Below, in pieces: positions 25,196 to 34,534 of a stretch of DNA of 64,000 nucleotides. The notes under the pieces are model-generated. The model did not search any database and was not told the DNA's origin. It saw only the letters and a list, made by a program, of their open reading frames with translations. The stretch is taken from the NCBI RefSeq assembly GCF_003097615.1, contig NZ_QCZG01000008.1, positions 43,887-107,886 on the forward strand, given 5' to 3'. The translations under genes were made by a program, and so were the position numbers. The stretch's first letter is position 1; every line of letters begins with the position of its first letter. Source of the DNA: Pueribacillus theae. GTDB lineage: Bacteria; Bacillota; Bacilli; Bacillales; UBA6769.

Positions 25196-26608
25196 TTAAG
25201 AGAGCGATGTCTTGTCTGCTGTTGGAAAAATAACTTCAAATGTTGTACCTTTTCCTAATGTACTTTTCACATGTATTGTTCCATTCTGCATCTCTACAAG
25301 CTTTTTAACGATGGAAAGGCCTAATCCTGTTCCGCCAAAATCTCTTGAACGGGACTTTTCCACACGGTGAAATCTTTCAAATATGAATGGAATTTCTTCG
25401 TCAGGGATGCCCATCCCAGTATCCGAGATGGTGACCTTTACTTGATTGCTTGAAATTTCATGTAAATCGACTTTAATTTTACCGGATTCCGTATATTGAA
25501 TGGCATTTTCAAGCAAATTGATAAAAATTTGCTCCATCCTTTGCTGGTCGCCTTGGACAAGTTGTGTATGTTTCGTTAAGTTCTTCTCAATGTTCAACCC
25601 TTTTTCCTCGGCCTTTAAGCTAACTTTAACAATGACGCCATCAATAATTTTTCTTACATCAACCAGTTCTTTTTCTAGCGTAAGCTGCTCTTCTTCCGCC
25701 TTTGCAAGTTCAAATAAATCGTTAATTAAACGGACCAACCGTTTCGTTTCATCTGAAATAATGGAAAGATACTTCTTTTTTTCCTCTTCTGTTTCGTACA
25801 ATTCATTTTTAAGCACATTCGCATACCCCTCCAAATACGTAATAGGTGTTCGAAGTTCGTGGGATATAGTGGCAAAAAACTCTTGGCGGTTGCTGCGATA
25901 CCTTTCCAGTTCGACTGCCAAATCATTAATCGCAGCGGCGAGATGTCCAATCTCATCGTCGGAAGATATATTTACTCTTGTTTGTAAATGGCCTCTTGAA
26001 ATTTTTCGGGTTGCTTTTTCCATTTCCAATAAAGGTGCTGATAATTTTCTCGAAAGTACAAATATAAAGCCTGATGCGATCATGAAAGCCACAATCCCCG
26101 ACAGAATAACAAGAAGCTTTACTTGTGTCAGCGATTGGTCAATTGCATCTAACGAAGACATGACAAACATGCCGCCTTCAAACGAGTCCTCATTAAAAAT
26201 TGGCTTCCCTGACACAAGAAAACGTTCTGTTGAAGGCAAAAAATGATATTCTTTGTCAACAGCCTCTCCTTTTTTTAGAGTGGCCAATTCATTTGCTTTA
26301 ATTTTTTCCCCTGCTACGATACCAGCTATGCCGGAATCAGCTACAATCATTCCATCTTTATCAACAATATAAACTTCATTATTGGTAAAGCCGGAAAGTG
26401 TAACAAACATTTGCAAAATGTCTCGATCCTGGACAGATTTCATTGCATTTGCATAGCGCGAAGAAAGGTCGTTAATTTCTTCTTCTTTGTCGTTATAGTA
26501 CAACCCCGAGTAAATCGTATGGAGAATAAACCCTGTCGGAATCAATACAATAAGAAAGAGGAGGAGTATACTCCCCCCCCATTTAAGAACAATACGATTT
26601 AAGTTCAT
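25196..26608 (-). CDS. Sensor histidine kinase beside resBC, lacks PAS
   Basis: A 470-residue membrane kinase: helix about 10-31, extracytoplasmic Cache-like domain (about 32-163, [18 protein letters not shown]), helix about 165-187, HAMP, HisKA with [12 protein letters not shown] box [12 protein letters not shown], then DTGMGIP and [12 protein letters not shown]. It overlaps the regulator by 4 bp. Position beside resB-resC suggests ResE, but B. subtilis ResE is longer and carries a PAS domain absent here, so I leave it unnamed. It may sense a different signal. Confidence 0.9.
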   Translation of the reverse strand: MNLNRIVLKWGGSILLLFLIVLIPTGFILHTIYSGLYYNDKEEEINDLSSRYANAMKSVQDRDILQMFVTLSGFTNNEVYIVDKDGMIVADSGIAGIVAGEKIKANELATLKKGEAVDKEYHFLPSTERFLVSGKPIFNEDSFEGGMFVMSSLDAIDQSLTQVKLLVILSGIVAFMIASGFIFVLSRKLSAPLLEMEKATRKISRGHLQTRVNISSDDEIGHLAAAINDLAVELERYRSNRQEFFATISHELRTPITYLEGYANVLKNELYETEEEKKKYLSIISDETKRLVRLINDLFELAKAEEEQLTLEKELVDVRKIIDGVIVKVSLKAEEKGLNIEKNLTKHTQLVQGDQQRMEQIFINLLENAIQYTESGKIKVDLHEISSNQVKVTISDTGMGIPDEEIPFIFERFHRVEKSRSRDFGGTGLGLSIVKKLVEMQNGTIHVKSTLGKGTTFEVIFPTADKTSLS

Positions 26609-27309
26609 TCTTCAGTTTCAATCCTTTCAAATTGATATCCGACCCCCCATACCGTTTGGATTGGGTCGTATGAAAGGTTCTTGTTGCGGATTTTTTCCCG
26701 AATATTTTTCACATGCGTATCGACGGTTCGATCGTCACGAAAATGTTCAGGGCCCCATATACGTTCAATGAGCATATCCCGTGTATAGACGCGTTTTGGG
26801 TGAGTTGCAAGTAAATATAGCAACTCAAATTCTTTTGGCGTAAGCCCGGCCGGCTCGCCGTTTACGAGTACGGTTCTTGATTCAAAATCAATCGTTAGAT
26901 CTTTAAAAGACAACGAACGATTCGCATTCGCTTTGTCCATTTTTTTCGTTCGCCTTAATAATGCGTTCACCCTTGCAATCAACTCTTCAGGGGCGAATGG
27001 TTTTGTTAAATAATCATCCGCCCCGCCATTCAATCCACGCACAATATCTTTCACATCAGTTCTAGCTGTTAACATTAAAATTGGGATATCCCTTGCTTTC
27101 CGAACCTCTTTACAAACTTCCCATCCACTCATGTCCGGCATCATAATATCGAGAAGGATGAGATCAAATCCGTTTTTTTCGATAAAAGACAATGCTTCTT
27201 TTCCGTTACGGGCCTCTGTTAATTGCACGTTTTCTTTTTTTAAATAAATTTTAATTAAATTTCGCATGTTCCATTCGTCATCAACGATTAACAGCTTGTA
27301 AGGCTTCAC
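26605..27309 (-). CDS. OmpR-family response regulator beside resBC
   Basis: A 234-residue regulator if started at GTG 27309 (AGAGGTGA 5 nt upstream). Receiver: VDDEW, phosphoacceptor Asp in LILLDIMMP, TARTD, KPFAPEEL. Winged helix: TPKEFELLYLLATHP, DRTVDTHVKNIREK, WGVGYQFE. It fits ResD by location only; receiver details (WNMRNLIKIYL, NGGADDYL) differ from ResD as I remember it. Probably controls respiration or an envelope response with its partner kinase. Confidence 0.9.
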   Translation of the reverse strand: MKPYKLLIVDDEWNMRNLIKIYLKKENVQLTEARNGKEALSFIEKNGFDLILLDIMMPDMSGWEVCKEVRKARDIPILMLTARTDVKDIVRGLNGGADDYLTKPFAPEELIARVNALLRRTKKMDKANANRSLSFKDLTIDFESRTVLVNGEPAGLTPKEFELLYLLATHPKRVYTRDMLIERIWGPEHFRDDRTVDTHVKNIREKIRNKNLSYDPIQTVWGVGYQFERIETEE

Positions 27310-27322
27310 ACAGTTCACCTCT

Positions 27323-28510
27323 TTATGCGTATGAATGCAACCCTACGAGCACTAAATTTACAGCCACAAAGTTAAATACGATAATTACAAATCCGATAAC
27401 AGCCAACCAAGAGGATTTTGTCCCGTGCCATCCCCGTGAAAGGCGCAAATGTAAATAGGCCGCATAAAATAAAAATGTAATTAAAGCCCAGACTTCTTTC
27501 GGATCCCATCCCCAGAATCGCGTCCAAGCAATTTGCGCCCAAATCATCGCGAAAATGAGCCCGCCAAGCGCAAATAACGGAAACCCAATCGCGACCGCGC
27601 GGAAACTAATTTCATCAACTAAATCAAGGTTGACATTTTTAAACAGCGGTTGGATCAAAGCTGCAACCCGTCTTCTAAAAATGAGTCTTAACAAGATATA
27701 GAGCACAAGTCCTCCAAGCAATGACCAGATCACTGTATTTAGTTGGCCGGCATCGATAATCGCTGAAACATTGAACAATGGGCCAAACGTATTACCTTTC
27801 ACAATTTCGCCTTCATGCGGCCCAACAAGTGCAGGCAACTCATAAACAACTTTTGCTTCTTCACCTGATTTTTCTACCCAAGTGAATGTTGTTTCATAAC
27901 CTGCCATTCGAAAAGAAAATGTTAAAACAACGAATGCGATGACACTAAGTACGGAATACATGACCACTTCAAGCCAAAAGGTTTGTTTTGTTGGTTTCGT
28001 TTGATCGGTGCTCCGAAGCAAATAAACGAGACCTGCTACAAAACTGATTGCCAGTACCCCTTGTGCAAGTGCGACAGTCGAAACATGAACGACAAGCCAG
28101 TTCGATTGCAAAGCTGGAATAAGCGGCTGGATATCACGCGGGAATACACTCGCATAGGCAATAAGCAATGCTGCAACTGGCAATGCGATAACACCAATCA
28201 CATTCACTTTGTAAATAAAATAAATGACTAAAAAAGCGAGAACAATCGCCATGCTGAAATATGTGGCGTATTCAAATAAATTGCTATTTGGAATATGTCC
28301 ACTAACGATCCAACGTATTATAAAATAGCCGAGATGGCATAAAAAACCGACAATTGAAATGATGAGGCCGGCTTTCCCCCATTTTTTATTTCTTGCCATT
28401 TGTTTATCTGTGCTAAACTTTTTTCTCGAAACCGCCCCTGCAAAAACAAATGTGGCGACGAGGTAAAGAATAAAAGCAATTAACAATAAATTGCTGCTTA
28501 CCTGCTCCAT
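27323..28510 (-). CDS. resC: Cytochrome c biogenesis protein ResC (CcsA/CcsB family)
   Basis: Multi-pass membrane heme handling protein of the System II cytochrome c pathway. It has 395 residues and at least eight helices. The tryptophan-rich heme motif [14 protein letters not shown] lies near 335, with conserved His residues in WLVVHV and at the last loop (LRLSRGWHG). It lies 12 bp after resB. resA is not next to it in this window. Confidence 0.95.
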   Translation of the reverse strand: MEQVSSNLLLIAFILYLVATFVFAGAVSRKKFSTDKQMARNKKWGKAGLIISIVGFLCHLGYFIIRWIVSGHIPNSNLFEYATYFSMAIVLAFLVIYFIYKVNVIGVIALPVAALLIAYASVFPRDIQPLIPALQSNWLVVHVSTVALAQGVLAISFVAGLVYLLRSTDQTKPTKQTFWLEVVMYSVLSVIAFVVLTFSFRMAGYETTFTWVEKSGEEAKVVYELPALVGPHEGEIVKGNTFGPLFNVSAIIDAGQLNTVIWSLLGGLVLYILLRLIFRRRVAALIQPLFKNVNLDLVDEISFRAVAIGFPLFALGGLIFAMIWAQIAWTRFWGWDPKEVWALITFLFYAAYLHLRLSRGWHGTKSSWLAVIGFVIIVFNFVAVNLVLVGLHSYA

Positions 28511-28522
28511 AAAGCTTCCTCC

Positions 28523-30154
28523 TTATTCTTCAGCCTTATTTTTTTCTTCTACTTGATCAATTGGTTTTTCGAGGCCAATTTTTTCGGCAATCCATTCCAT
28601 TTCATTTTTCAAGCCAAACCAGCCTTTGTTCGTATGGCCGGCCATCCAAACTTCGTTCTCTTTTCGCCCAATCCAAATTCTGCGATGGTGCCAGTACATC
28701 CCTTGGACAACGCCAATCATGAAGATTGCACCGCCAATCGCTAAAATCCATAGCGTATTGTCTTTTCTCACAGTAAGTGCTGTCGTATTTGTCGTTTCAA
28801 CCCCACTGAAACTAAGCTTGTACATATTTTCTCCAAGCGGTTCCAAATTTTGCCGGATGGCCACAAAACTAACTTCACCTTCCGGCTTTTCAGGTGTGAT
28901 CATTTTAAAGATAAAAGCAGGATTATTGGGTGCTTTTGATTTTGTCGTCGGTTCACCTTTCTCATTAAACTCGAAGTCTGGAAAATAATCCATCAATTCA
29001 ACAGTGTAGCCATTTCCTAAATCGTACTTTTCTTTCGGCTTTAGAAGATCGACATTGAAGTTTCCAATTTTGTCTTCGGGGTTCTTTTTTTCAAGGGAAA
29101 AGCTCATCGATTGTAATTCGTTCAGCTTATAGCTCGTTTGGTAAATCGCATAGCCCTCCACTTTCAAAGGTTCATTCACACGAATCGGGTAGTCTTTCAC
29201 TTTCATTAACTTAGGCTCTGAACCTGGAATCGCATCGTCTTCACGTTTAAATAATGTAGCATTTGTTTGGAAATTTTTTGCAACCATCCCTTGTTCTGTA
29301 CTTTGAATGGCATTCTTAAATTTTTCATCTTTTTCATCATAAACTTCAAAAATAAATTGGTTATTCTTCAAATAATATTCTCCATTTGTTCCCGGAATCG
29401 CTTTCGTTTCGCCGTCGCGAAGCTGGAACATTTCATCCACATACATGCCGGGGAAAAACCGCAGCATCGCACCGATTAGAAAAATGATTAACCCTGTATG
29501 ATTAACATAGGCTCCCCAGCGTGAAAAACGGTTTTTTTCCGCCAGTAAATTTCCATTTTCTTCTCTCACTTTATAACGTTTTTTCTTAAGTTCATCTTTC
29601 GCTAATGAAATAATGGGATCAGGATCATTCGTTTTTGTCACTCCAAATATGCGCTGCCTCTTCATAAAGCTGTCATGTCGAGTGACACGCTGGTTTTTAA
29701 GAGAGCGGTACAATGGAACGAAACGATCCAAGCTTGCAATGATAATTGATGTACCGAGAGCTGACAATAGAAGAATGTACCACCATTGGCTATATAAGTT
29801 ATGGAATCCAAGTGTATAATAGAGTTTTCCTAAAAAACCGTATTGTTCTTCGTAATATGTCGACGCAGATACACCAGGCGGTATATACATTTCCTGCGGA
29901 AATAAAGTTCCGATTGCTGAAGCGATAACAAGAATAACGATAATCCATACGCCGACTTTAACGGATGAAAAAAAGTTCCAAACCTTATCAATCAGCGTCC
30001 TTTGATAGGTTTGGGATCTTCTTGCGGATCCTTCGTATCTCATATTTAGAATTTCGTTTGAATGTTCTTCACTTCCCAGCGGTTTTCCGCAAGATTCGCA
30101 AAGCATCGTCCCCGGAGGATTTTTATGCCCGCATTCACATATGATTTCCTTCAA
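28523..30154 (-). CDS. resB: Cytochrome c biogenesis protein ResB
   Basis: Partner of ResC in heme delivery for cytochrome c assembly. TTG at 30154 (GGGGTG 6 nt upstream) gives 543 residues. An N-terminal zinc-ribbon-like stretch CECGHKNPPGTMLCESCG is followed by four membrane helices (about 62-82, 123-143, 207-227 and 470-490) and a large extracytoplasmic domain between helices 3 and 4. The N-terminal MRYEGSARRSQTY is the same as I remember from B. subtilis ResB. No promoter was identified in the upstream 200 bp. Confidence 0.94.
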   Translation of the reverse strand: MKEIICECGHKNPPGTMLCESCGKPLGSEEHSNEILNMRYEGSARRSQTYQRTLIDKVWNFFSSVKVGVWIIVILVIASAIGTLFPQEMYIPPGVSASTYYEEQYGFLGKLYYTLGFHNLYSQWWYILLLSALGTSIIIASLDRFVPLYRSLKNQRVTRHDSFMKRQRIFGVTKTNDPDPIISLAKDELKKKRYKVREENGNLLAEKNRFSRWGAYVNHTGLIIFLIGAMLRFFPGMYVDEMFQLRDGETKAIPGTNGEYYLKNNQFIFEVYDEKDEKFKNAIQSTEQGMVAKNFQTNATLFKREDDAIPGSEPKLMKVKDYPIRVNEPLKVEGYAIYQTSYKLNELQSMSFSLEKKNPEDKIGNFNVDLLKPKEKYDLGNGYTVELMDYFPDFEFNEKGEPTTKSKAPNNPAFIFKMITPEKPEGEVSFVAIRQNLEPLGENMYKLSFSGVETTNTTALTVRKDNTLWILAIGGAIFMIGVVQGMYWHHRRIWIGRKENEVWMAGHTNKGWFGLKNEMEWIAEKIGLEKPIDQVEEKNKAEE

Positions 30155-30366
30155 TTCTCTCACCCCGTTGCAATTTTCCACAGTTATCCCGCATTACTGG
30201 CAGTAAGAACCCCACTGATTAAATCTCTCTTTACAGTATACCAATTATTTTTGCAGAATTTATGAAGTTTTACACGAATCCTTTAACCTTTCTATATTTC
30301 GAATGTTGATAGTCCCACTTTATCATACAATCAGTGCTTAATAAAAAATATATATTGCCTCCTTGG

Positions 30367-30395
30367 TTGACTTTCTTATATGGGTGGTGTATAGT
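30367..30395 (+). promoter_or_regulatory. Sigma-A promoter upstream of csp
   Basis: TTGACT (30367-30372), 17 nt, TATAGT (30390-30395). The start codon of csp is about 230 nt downstream, so the transcript has a long leader. Confidence 0.75.
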
Positions 30396-30442
30396 TAATT
30401 CAAATCAGTTTGCTTCTTTATACAATTTAAGGATTAAAATTC

Positions 30443-30505
30443 ACGCAGCTTCAAAAAATAAGGGGTAGCGAGGTTAACAATCCTTATTTATGAAGTTGCG
30501 TTTTT
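30443..30505 (+). terminator. Terminator-like hairpin in the csp leader
   Basis: ACGCAGCTTCA (30443-30453) pairs with TGAAGTTGCGT (30491-30501), with an inner AAATAAGG/CCTTATTT stem, and is followed by T5. It lies between the promoter and the csp gene, so it could attenuate transcription or end a separate RNA of about 110 nt. Confidence 0.7.
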
Positions 30506-30518
30506 ATCTTTATTTAGG

Positions 30519-30559
30519 AGTGTTCAAAAGGAGGATAAATCCGAACCTTTAGAGCAACC
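30519..30559 (+). repeat. Degenerate short copy of the TGTTCAAAAAG element
   Basis: GTGTTCAAAAGGAGG at the left and AGAGCAACC at the right, flanked by TATTTA on both sides. The right arm is eroded. It lies in the csp leader. Confidence 0.45.
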
Positions 30560-30629
30560 TATTTATAAAGAAGACAATGATTTGGTAAAACGCACCATGT
30601 GTGCAATTTTTTTAGGAGGCAATTATATA

Positions 30630-30830
30630 ATGCAAAACGGTAAGGTAAAATGGTTCAACGCAGAAAAAGGTTTTGGATTTATCGAAGTTGACGGTGGAGA
30701 CGACGTTTTCGTTCACTATTCAGCAATCCAATCTGACGGTTTCAAAACACTTGAAGAGGGTCAAGAAGTTACTTTTGACATTGTTGATGGTAACCGCGGA
30801 CCACAAGCTGCTAACGTAAACAAAAAATGA
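30630..30830 (+). CDS. Cold-shock protein, CspA/CspB/CspD type
   Basis: A 66-residue single-stranded nucleic acid-binding OB-fold protein and RNA chaperone. RNP1 is KGFGFIEV and RNP2 is VFVHYSAI, with all aromatic residues present. TAGGAGG precedes the ATG by 8 nt. The long leader, with a strong hairpin, is typical of temperature-controlled csp genes. Which Csp paralog it corresponds to cannot be said. Confidence 0.96.
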   Translation: MQNGKVKWFNAEKGFGFIEVDGGDDVFVHYSAIQSDGFKTLEEGQEVTFDIVDGNRGPQAANVNKK

Positions 30831-30840
30831 TGCCTATAAA

Positions 30841-30871
30841 AAAAAGGAGTCCGGAATCCGGACTCCTTTTT
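30841..30871 (+). terminator. Terminator of csp
   Basis: AAAAAGGAGTCCGGA / TCCGGACTCCTTTTT near-perfect palindrome directly after csp; it can work in both directions. A further GC-rich hairpin GCAGACG/CGTCTGC (30889-30927) follows, on the luxS side. Confidence 0.85.
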
Positions 30872-30970
30872 AACATGTTAAGGGTCATGCAGACGTTGCT
30901 GGCGCGTCCGCGGCGTGCTTCGTCTGCGTTCTTATATCAATTCCAAATTCCTATCTCTCCACTTCACGCG

Positions 30971-31447
30971 TTAACGTTTTTCTTCAGCAAACACGATGTG
31001 CCACTCATCTTTCCCAGCCAACATTTCCTTTGCAATTTCTTTCGCACCTTCCAGGCTGTGGCTGGCTGCCCACCCGCATTGGACTTCATTGCATGCGGGG
31101 ACTTCCTCCGCTTCCAATACGTCATGCAACGTTTTTTCCAACGCTTCGCTAACGTCTTCCAATGAATTGTTGTTTAAGATGGATAGATAAAAACCCGTTT
31201 GGCATCCCATTGGACTGATATCGATTACGTTTTGGATATGGTTTCGAATATTTTCCGCCATTAAATGTTCAATTGAATGCAGCGCTGGCATATCCATATG
31301 TTCCCGATTTGGCTGCTTGAAACGCAAATCATATTTATAAATGTTGTCACCGTGGTCTCCGTTCACAACACCTGCAAGCCTAATATAAGGGGCTGCAACT
31401 TTCGTATGATCCAAATTAAAACTTTCTACGTTCATTTTTTTAACCAT
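30971..31447 (-). CDS. luxS: S-ribosylhomocysteine lyase LuxS
   Basis: Metal-dependent lyase that splits S-ribosylhomocysteine into homocysteine and DPD, the AI-2 precursor. It has 158 residues. The metal site is HSIEH plus Cys in [12 protein letters not shown], and the catalytic Cys is in [10 protein letters not shown]. The ATG at 31447 overlaps the end of mtnN by 8 bp, with GAGGAG 10 nt upstream lying inside mtnN. Placing the two enzymes that act in sequence in one overlapping unit makes a complete SAH recycling module. Confidence 0.97.
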   Translation of the reverse strand: MVKKMNVESFNLDHTKVAAPYIRLAGVVNGDHGDNIYKYDLRFKQPNREHMDMPALHSIEHLMAENIRNHIQNVIDISPMGCQTGFYLSILNNNSLEDVSEALEKTLHDVLEAEEVPACNEVQCGWAASHSLEGAKEIAKEMLAGKDEWHIVFAEEKR

Positions 31448-32153
31448 GTTTTTTCAACTCCTCAATCATAAGTAATATATGCTGTGCTGAATTTTCTGCC
31501 GCAACTTGCAAATATTGGTCAAAAGAAATTGGAGCATCTTTACCAGCAATGTCTGAAAGCGAACGTATAATAACAAATGGCACTTGAAAACGAAAGCAAA
31601 CTTGTGCAATTGCCCCTGCTTCCATTTCAACCGCATGTAAACCTGAGAGTTTTTCCTTTATCTCCCGAATACGTTCAACATCATTCATAAATGAATCGCC
31701 TGAGGCAATCACGCCTTTTACGACTTGAATGTTTTCTATTTGCTTTGCGCACGCCTCGGCAATCGCGACAAGCTTTTCATCCGGTTCAAAAAATGCAGGC
31801 ATTTGTGGCACTTGACCATATTCATAGCCAAATGCTGTAACGTCAACGTCATGGTATGTTACAGCTTGGGATATGACGACATCCCCCACATTTAAATTCG
31901 GGTGGAACCCCCCGGCGCTGCCCGTATTAATAACATACGAAGGTTTATACACATGGTTTAACAATGTTGTGCCAATGGCTGCATTCACCTTTCCGATGCC
32001 TGATTGCAATAAAACGACTTCCAGGTCCTCTATCTTTCCAGAAGTGAATTCGTATGACGCAATTTCTTTTGTTGTCAGATTTACCATGCTTTCCTTTAAT
32101 AGTTTGACTTCCTCGTCCATTGCACCGATTAGACCAATTCTCACTTTGTTCAT
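31440..32153 (-). CDS. mtnN: 5'-methylthioadenosine/S-adenosylhomocysteine nucleosidase
   Basis: Removes adenine from SAH and MTA. It has 237 residues, with conserved GAMDEEV at residues 10-16, the phosphorylase-type fold motif NTGSAGG, and SGDSFMND and [12 protein letters not shown] near the active site. The product of SAH cleavage is the LuxS substrate, encoded by the overlapping downstream gene. It follows yrrS by 15 bp. Confidence 0.96.
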   Translation of the reverse strand: MNKVRIGLIGAMDEEVKLLKESMVNLTTKEIASYEFTSGKIEDLEVVLLQSGIGKVNAAIGTTLLNHVYKPSYVINTGSAGGFHPNLNVGDVVISQAVTYHDVDVTAFGYEYGQVPQMPAFFEPDEKLVAIAEACAKQIENIQVVKGVIASGDSFMNDVERIREIKEKLSGLHAVEMEAGAIAQVCFRFQVPFVIIRSLSDIAGKDAPISFDQYLQVAAENSAQHILLMIEELKKHG

Positions 32154-32168
32154 CCTTTTTATTTAAAA

Positions 32169-32795
32169 TTAATTTTGCCCTTCGATTTCAACACTCGTTG
32201 GCTGCCAGCCTTTGCCGTCTATCCATTCAATTGCTACAACATAAACTTTATCTCTTTCCGTTTTCGTAGAAACTCTTCCGATCGACTTTTGCGGGCTGCC
32301 CCCGTTTCCAATCCTCCAAAAGATCAGGTTGTCCTCATTTAATTGTTCAAGCAAACCGGCACCGTAAGCAATAGCCTTTTCCTTCTCTTCCCAGTCTAGT
32401 GTTCCTTTTTCATACACCGAGACATGTTCTCCTGTTTGTTTCGTGCCGATTGGTTCCCAAGGTCCTTCAGGGCCTCCGCCTTTAAATTGATAACCGTCTT
32501 CACTTTTTTCTTCTTCATCTTTGTTTTCATCTTGTTCGAGACTTTCATCATCTGCTTTGGAACCCTCTTCGTCGTTTTCTTCAACGGCAACTTCTATTGA
32601 ATCATTTTCATTACTGTTCGTATGATCATTCTTGTGATTGGATGTTGCTGCGTCTGAGTTAGCTTTGTCCGGTGTCGGCCCTAAAAGCAAATTGGCGCCT
32701 ACAACTAATATAAGTATAAAAACAACCGCAATTGAACCATTTAAAAATAAATTTTGGCGTCGCTTTTTATTTCTTTCCCCATAACGAGATTGCAA
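32169..32795 (-). CDS. yrrS: YrrS-like membrane-anchored protein (DUF1510)
   Basis: A 208-residue protein started at TTG (MQSRYGERNKKRRQNLFL, GGGGAGGGAG upstream). One membrane helix (about 18-38), a low-complexity Asp/Glu/Asn/Ser linker (45-103), then a globular extracytoplasmic domain (105-205) typical of DUF1510. Function unknown; in B. subtilis it lies next to the sporulation penicillin-binding protein gene pbpI, which is missing here. It follows greA and precedes mtnN. Confidence 0.88.
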   Translation of the reverse strand: MQSRYGERNKKRRQNLFLNGSIAVVFILILVVGANLLLGPTPDKANSDAATSNHKNDHTNSNENDSIEVAVEENDEEGSKADDESLEQDENKDEEEKSEDGYQFKGGGPEGPWEPIGTKQTGEHVSVYEKGTLDWEEKEKAIAYGAGLLEQLNEDNLIFWRIGNGGSPQKSIGRVSTKTERDKVYVVAIEWIDGKGWQPTSVEIEGQN

Positions 32796-32860
32796 TCGAA
32801 CTCCCTCCCCTACTTATGTCCATCTATTTTAACATTAAATTCTCTTTTCAAAAAGGACAA

Positions 32861-32897
32861 TAAAAATGGCTCAATCCTGTTTTGAAAGGAATGAGCC
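32861..32897 (-). terminator. Terminator of greA
   Basis: Minus strand GGCTCATTCCT / AGGATTGAGCC hairpin followed by ATTTTTATT. It separates greA from yrrS. Confidence 0.8.
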
Positions 32898-32905
32898 TGT
32901 TCCTC

Positions 32906-33382
32906 TTAGCTTACTTCAATAATTTTTACGTTTAATTCTCCACCAGGTGTTTGAACGACAACTTCTTCACCTATCCTTTTGCCTAGAAGGCCTTTTGCCA
33001 TCGGGGAGTCATTTGAAATTTTCCCTTCCAGCGGATCAGATTCCGCGCTTCCGACAATCATATATGTCTCTTCATCCCCATCGGGAAGTTCAATAAATTT
33101 AACTTTCTTTCCGATGGCTACAACGTTGGGATCGTCATTTGAATCTTCTATAATGACAGCATTTCGAATCATCTTTTCGATTTGAGCAATTCTTGATTCG
33201 ACAAATGCCTGTTCATCTTTCGCTGCATCATATTCCGAGTTTTCGGATAGGTCACCAAAGCTGCGGGCTACTTTTATCCGTTCCACCACTTCTTTTCTTT
33301 TTTCCGTTTTTAAATATTCAAGCTCTTGTTCTAGCTTTTCTTTCCCCTCTTGGGTCATGTAATATTCTTTTTCTTCTGCCAT
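32906..33382 (-). CDS. greA: Transcription elongation factor GreA
   Basis: Rescues backtracked RNA polymerase by stimulating transcript cleavage. It has 158 residues from ATG 33382 (AGGAGTG upstream). N-terminal coiled coil with the acidic tip region [11 protein letters not shown], then the FKBP-like C-terminal domain with [21 protein letters not shown]. It ends at its own terminator. Confidence 0.97.
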   Translation of the reverse strand: MAEEKEYYMTQEGKEKLEQELEYLKTEKRKEVVERIKVARSFGDLSENSEYDAAKDEQAFVESRIAQIEKMIRNAVIIEDSNDDPNVVAIGKKVKFIELPDGDEETYMIVGSAESDPLEGKISNDSPMAKGLLGKRIGEEVVVQTPGGELNVKIIEVS

Positions 33383-33507
33383 GATGGACACTCCTTACTT
33401 TCTCATCTTAATAGCTTCATTTTATGCTATATTTTTCAGAAAATTATCCAAAAACCATTTTTCCAACTATTCTACCACTTGTTACGAAAACTGTATAGCC
33501 TAACAAA

Positions 33508-34149
33508 TCAATCAATTTTTTTAATGCTCACCGCGAGCCCGTCACCGACGGGATAAAAGGTTGTGTCGAAATCCGAATGGTTTGCAAGGAATTCGTTGTA
33601 TAGGCGCAGTTTCTTAACAGCTGTCTCATATCGTTTGAGTAATGGCTCTTCTCCTGCCACCATTCCCCGGTACAACACATTATCCGATAGGATTATCCCA
33701 TCGCTTGCCAGCATTGCCTGGAACGTTTCAAAATATCTTTGATATTGGCCTTTTGCCGCATCAATAAAAATGAAATCGTATGGAGCATGAACCCGGAGCT
33801 GTTCCGCTTGTTCTACTGCTTCCCCATGAATAAGGACAACCCGGTCAGCCACGGAGGCTTCCAACAGGTTGTCTTTTGCAACCGATAAACGCTCTTCATC
33901 AATATCAACAGATACAATGGTGCTATTCGGCAATGTTTTTGCCATTCGAATCGCCGAGTAGCCGATTGCTGTGCCGATTTCAAGAATTGCTTCCGGTCTT
34001 TTTATTCTTAATAAGCTAAGTAAAATTTCCATGCTTGTATCTTGCAGAATAGGAATACGATGTTCTTTAGCATATGATTTTATTTTTTTTATCGTTGGAT
34101 CAGAACATCGATGCAATGTTGAGAGGTATTTTTCAAGTTCATTTGACAT
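33508..34149 (-). CDS. trmR: TrmR, tRNA 5-hydroxyuridine methyltransferase
   Basis: SAM-dependent O-methyltransferase of 213 residues; the YrrM/TrmR family methylates ho5U34 to mo5U in tRNA. Motifs: LEIGTAIGYSAIRMA (SAM loop), VDIDEER, FIFIDAAKGQYQRYF (metal site), LSDNVLYRG. In B. subtilis the ho5U-forming genes yrrN and yrrO follow; here greA follows directly, so the substrate must be made by genes elsewhere. Confidence 0.93.
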   Translation of the reverse strand: MSNELEKYLSTLHRCSDPTIKKIKSYAKEHRIPILQDTSMEILLSLLRIKRPEAILEIGTAIGYSAIRMAKTLPNSTIVSVDIDEERLSVAKDNLLEASVADRVVLIHGEAVEQAEQLRVHAPYDFIFIDAAKGQYQRYFETFQAMLASDGIILSDNVLYRGMVAGEEPLLKRYETAVKKLRLYNEFLANHSDFDTTFYPVGDGLAVSIKKID

Positions 34150-34178
34150 TACAAACTCCCTTTTTTAACTTCAGTTAG

Positions 34179-34530
34179 TGCGTGTTCAAAAAGGAGGAAA
34201 ACGGGAGGGTATTTCAACTAAAGGCAGGCCACGTCCTTGTGGCCAACGTTGAAATGTCGCCATCCTGGCTCCGTCAAGGAAGCGTAGCTCTGAGCACCGC
34301 AGCGACGAGCGGTACGTCTATGATCCGCCCGCGAGTTGCACCGAGGAAGCATGTTTCGGAGCAATGCTTGTAGACGCAGGTGCATAACTCCTTCAATTAA
34401 GTGAGGAGCGGAAGAGCAAGCTGACGTAGAGATTCGCAGCCTATTAAGGAAGTTCGACTAAATGAATCACGTCCTGTGATAACGTCGAACTGACTTACCT
34501 CCTGTAAGCCTCCGGACTTTTTGAACATCC
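34179..34530 (+). repeat. Long structured element A, Bacillaceae-1-like RNA with inverted ends
   Basis: Ends TGCGTGTTCAAAAAGG and CTTTTTGAACATCC. Inside are hairpin 1 (34211-34255, inner loop GTCCT at 34233-34237), hairpin 2 (34451-34491, loop GTCCT at 34471-34475) and a third small hairpin CTTAC-CTCCT-GTAAG near 34495-34508. Paired hairpins with (A/G)UCCU loops are, from memory, the mark of the Bacillaceae-1 RNA motif. It fills the trmR-mltG gap. The middle part has no reading frame worth calling. Confidence 0.7.
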
Positions 34531-34534
34531 TTAT

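Noticed and set aside
25500..26246. 248-codon plus-strand frame opposite the histidine kinase
   Set aside because: Antisense shadow with Ser-rich composition and no binding site.
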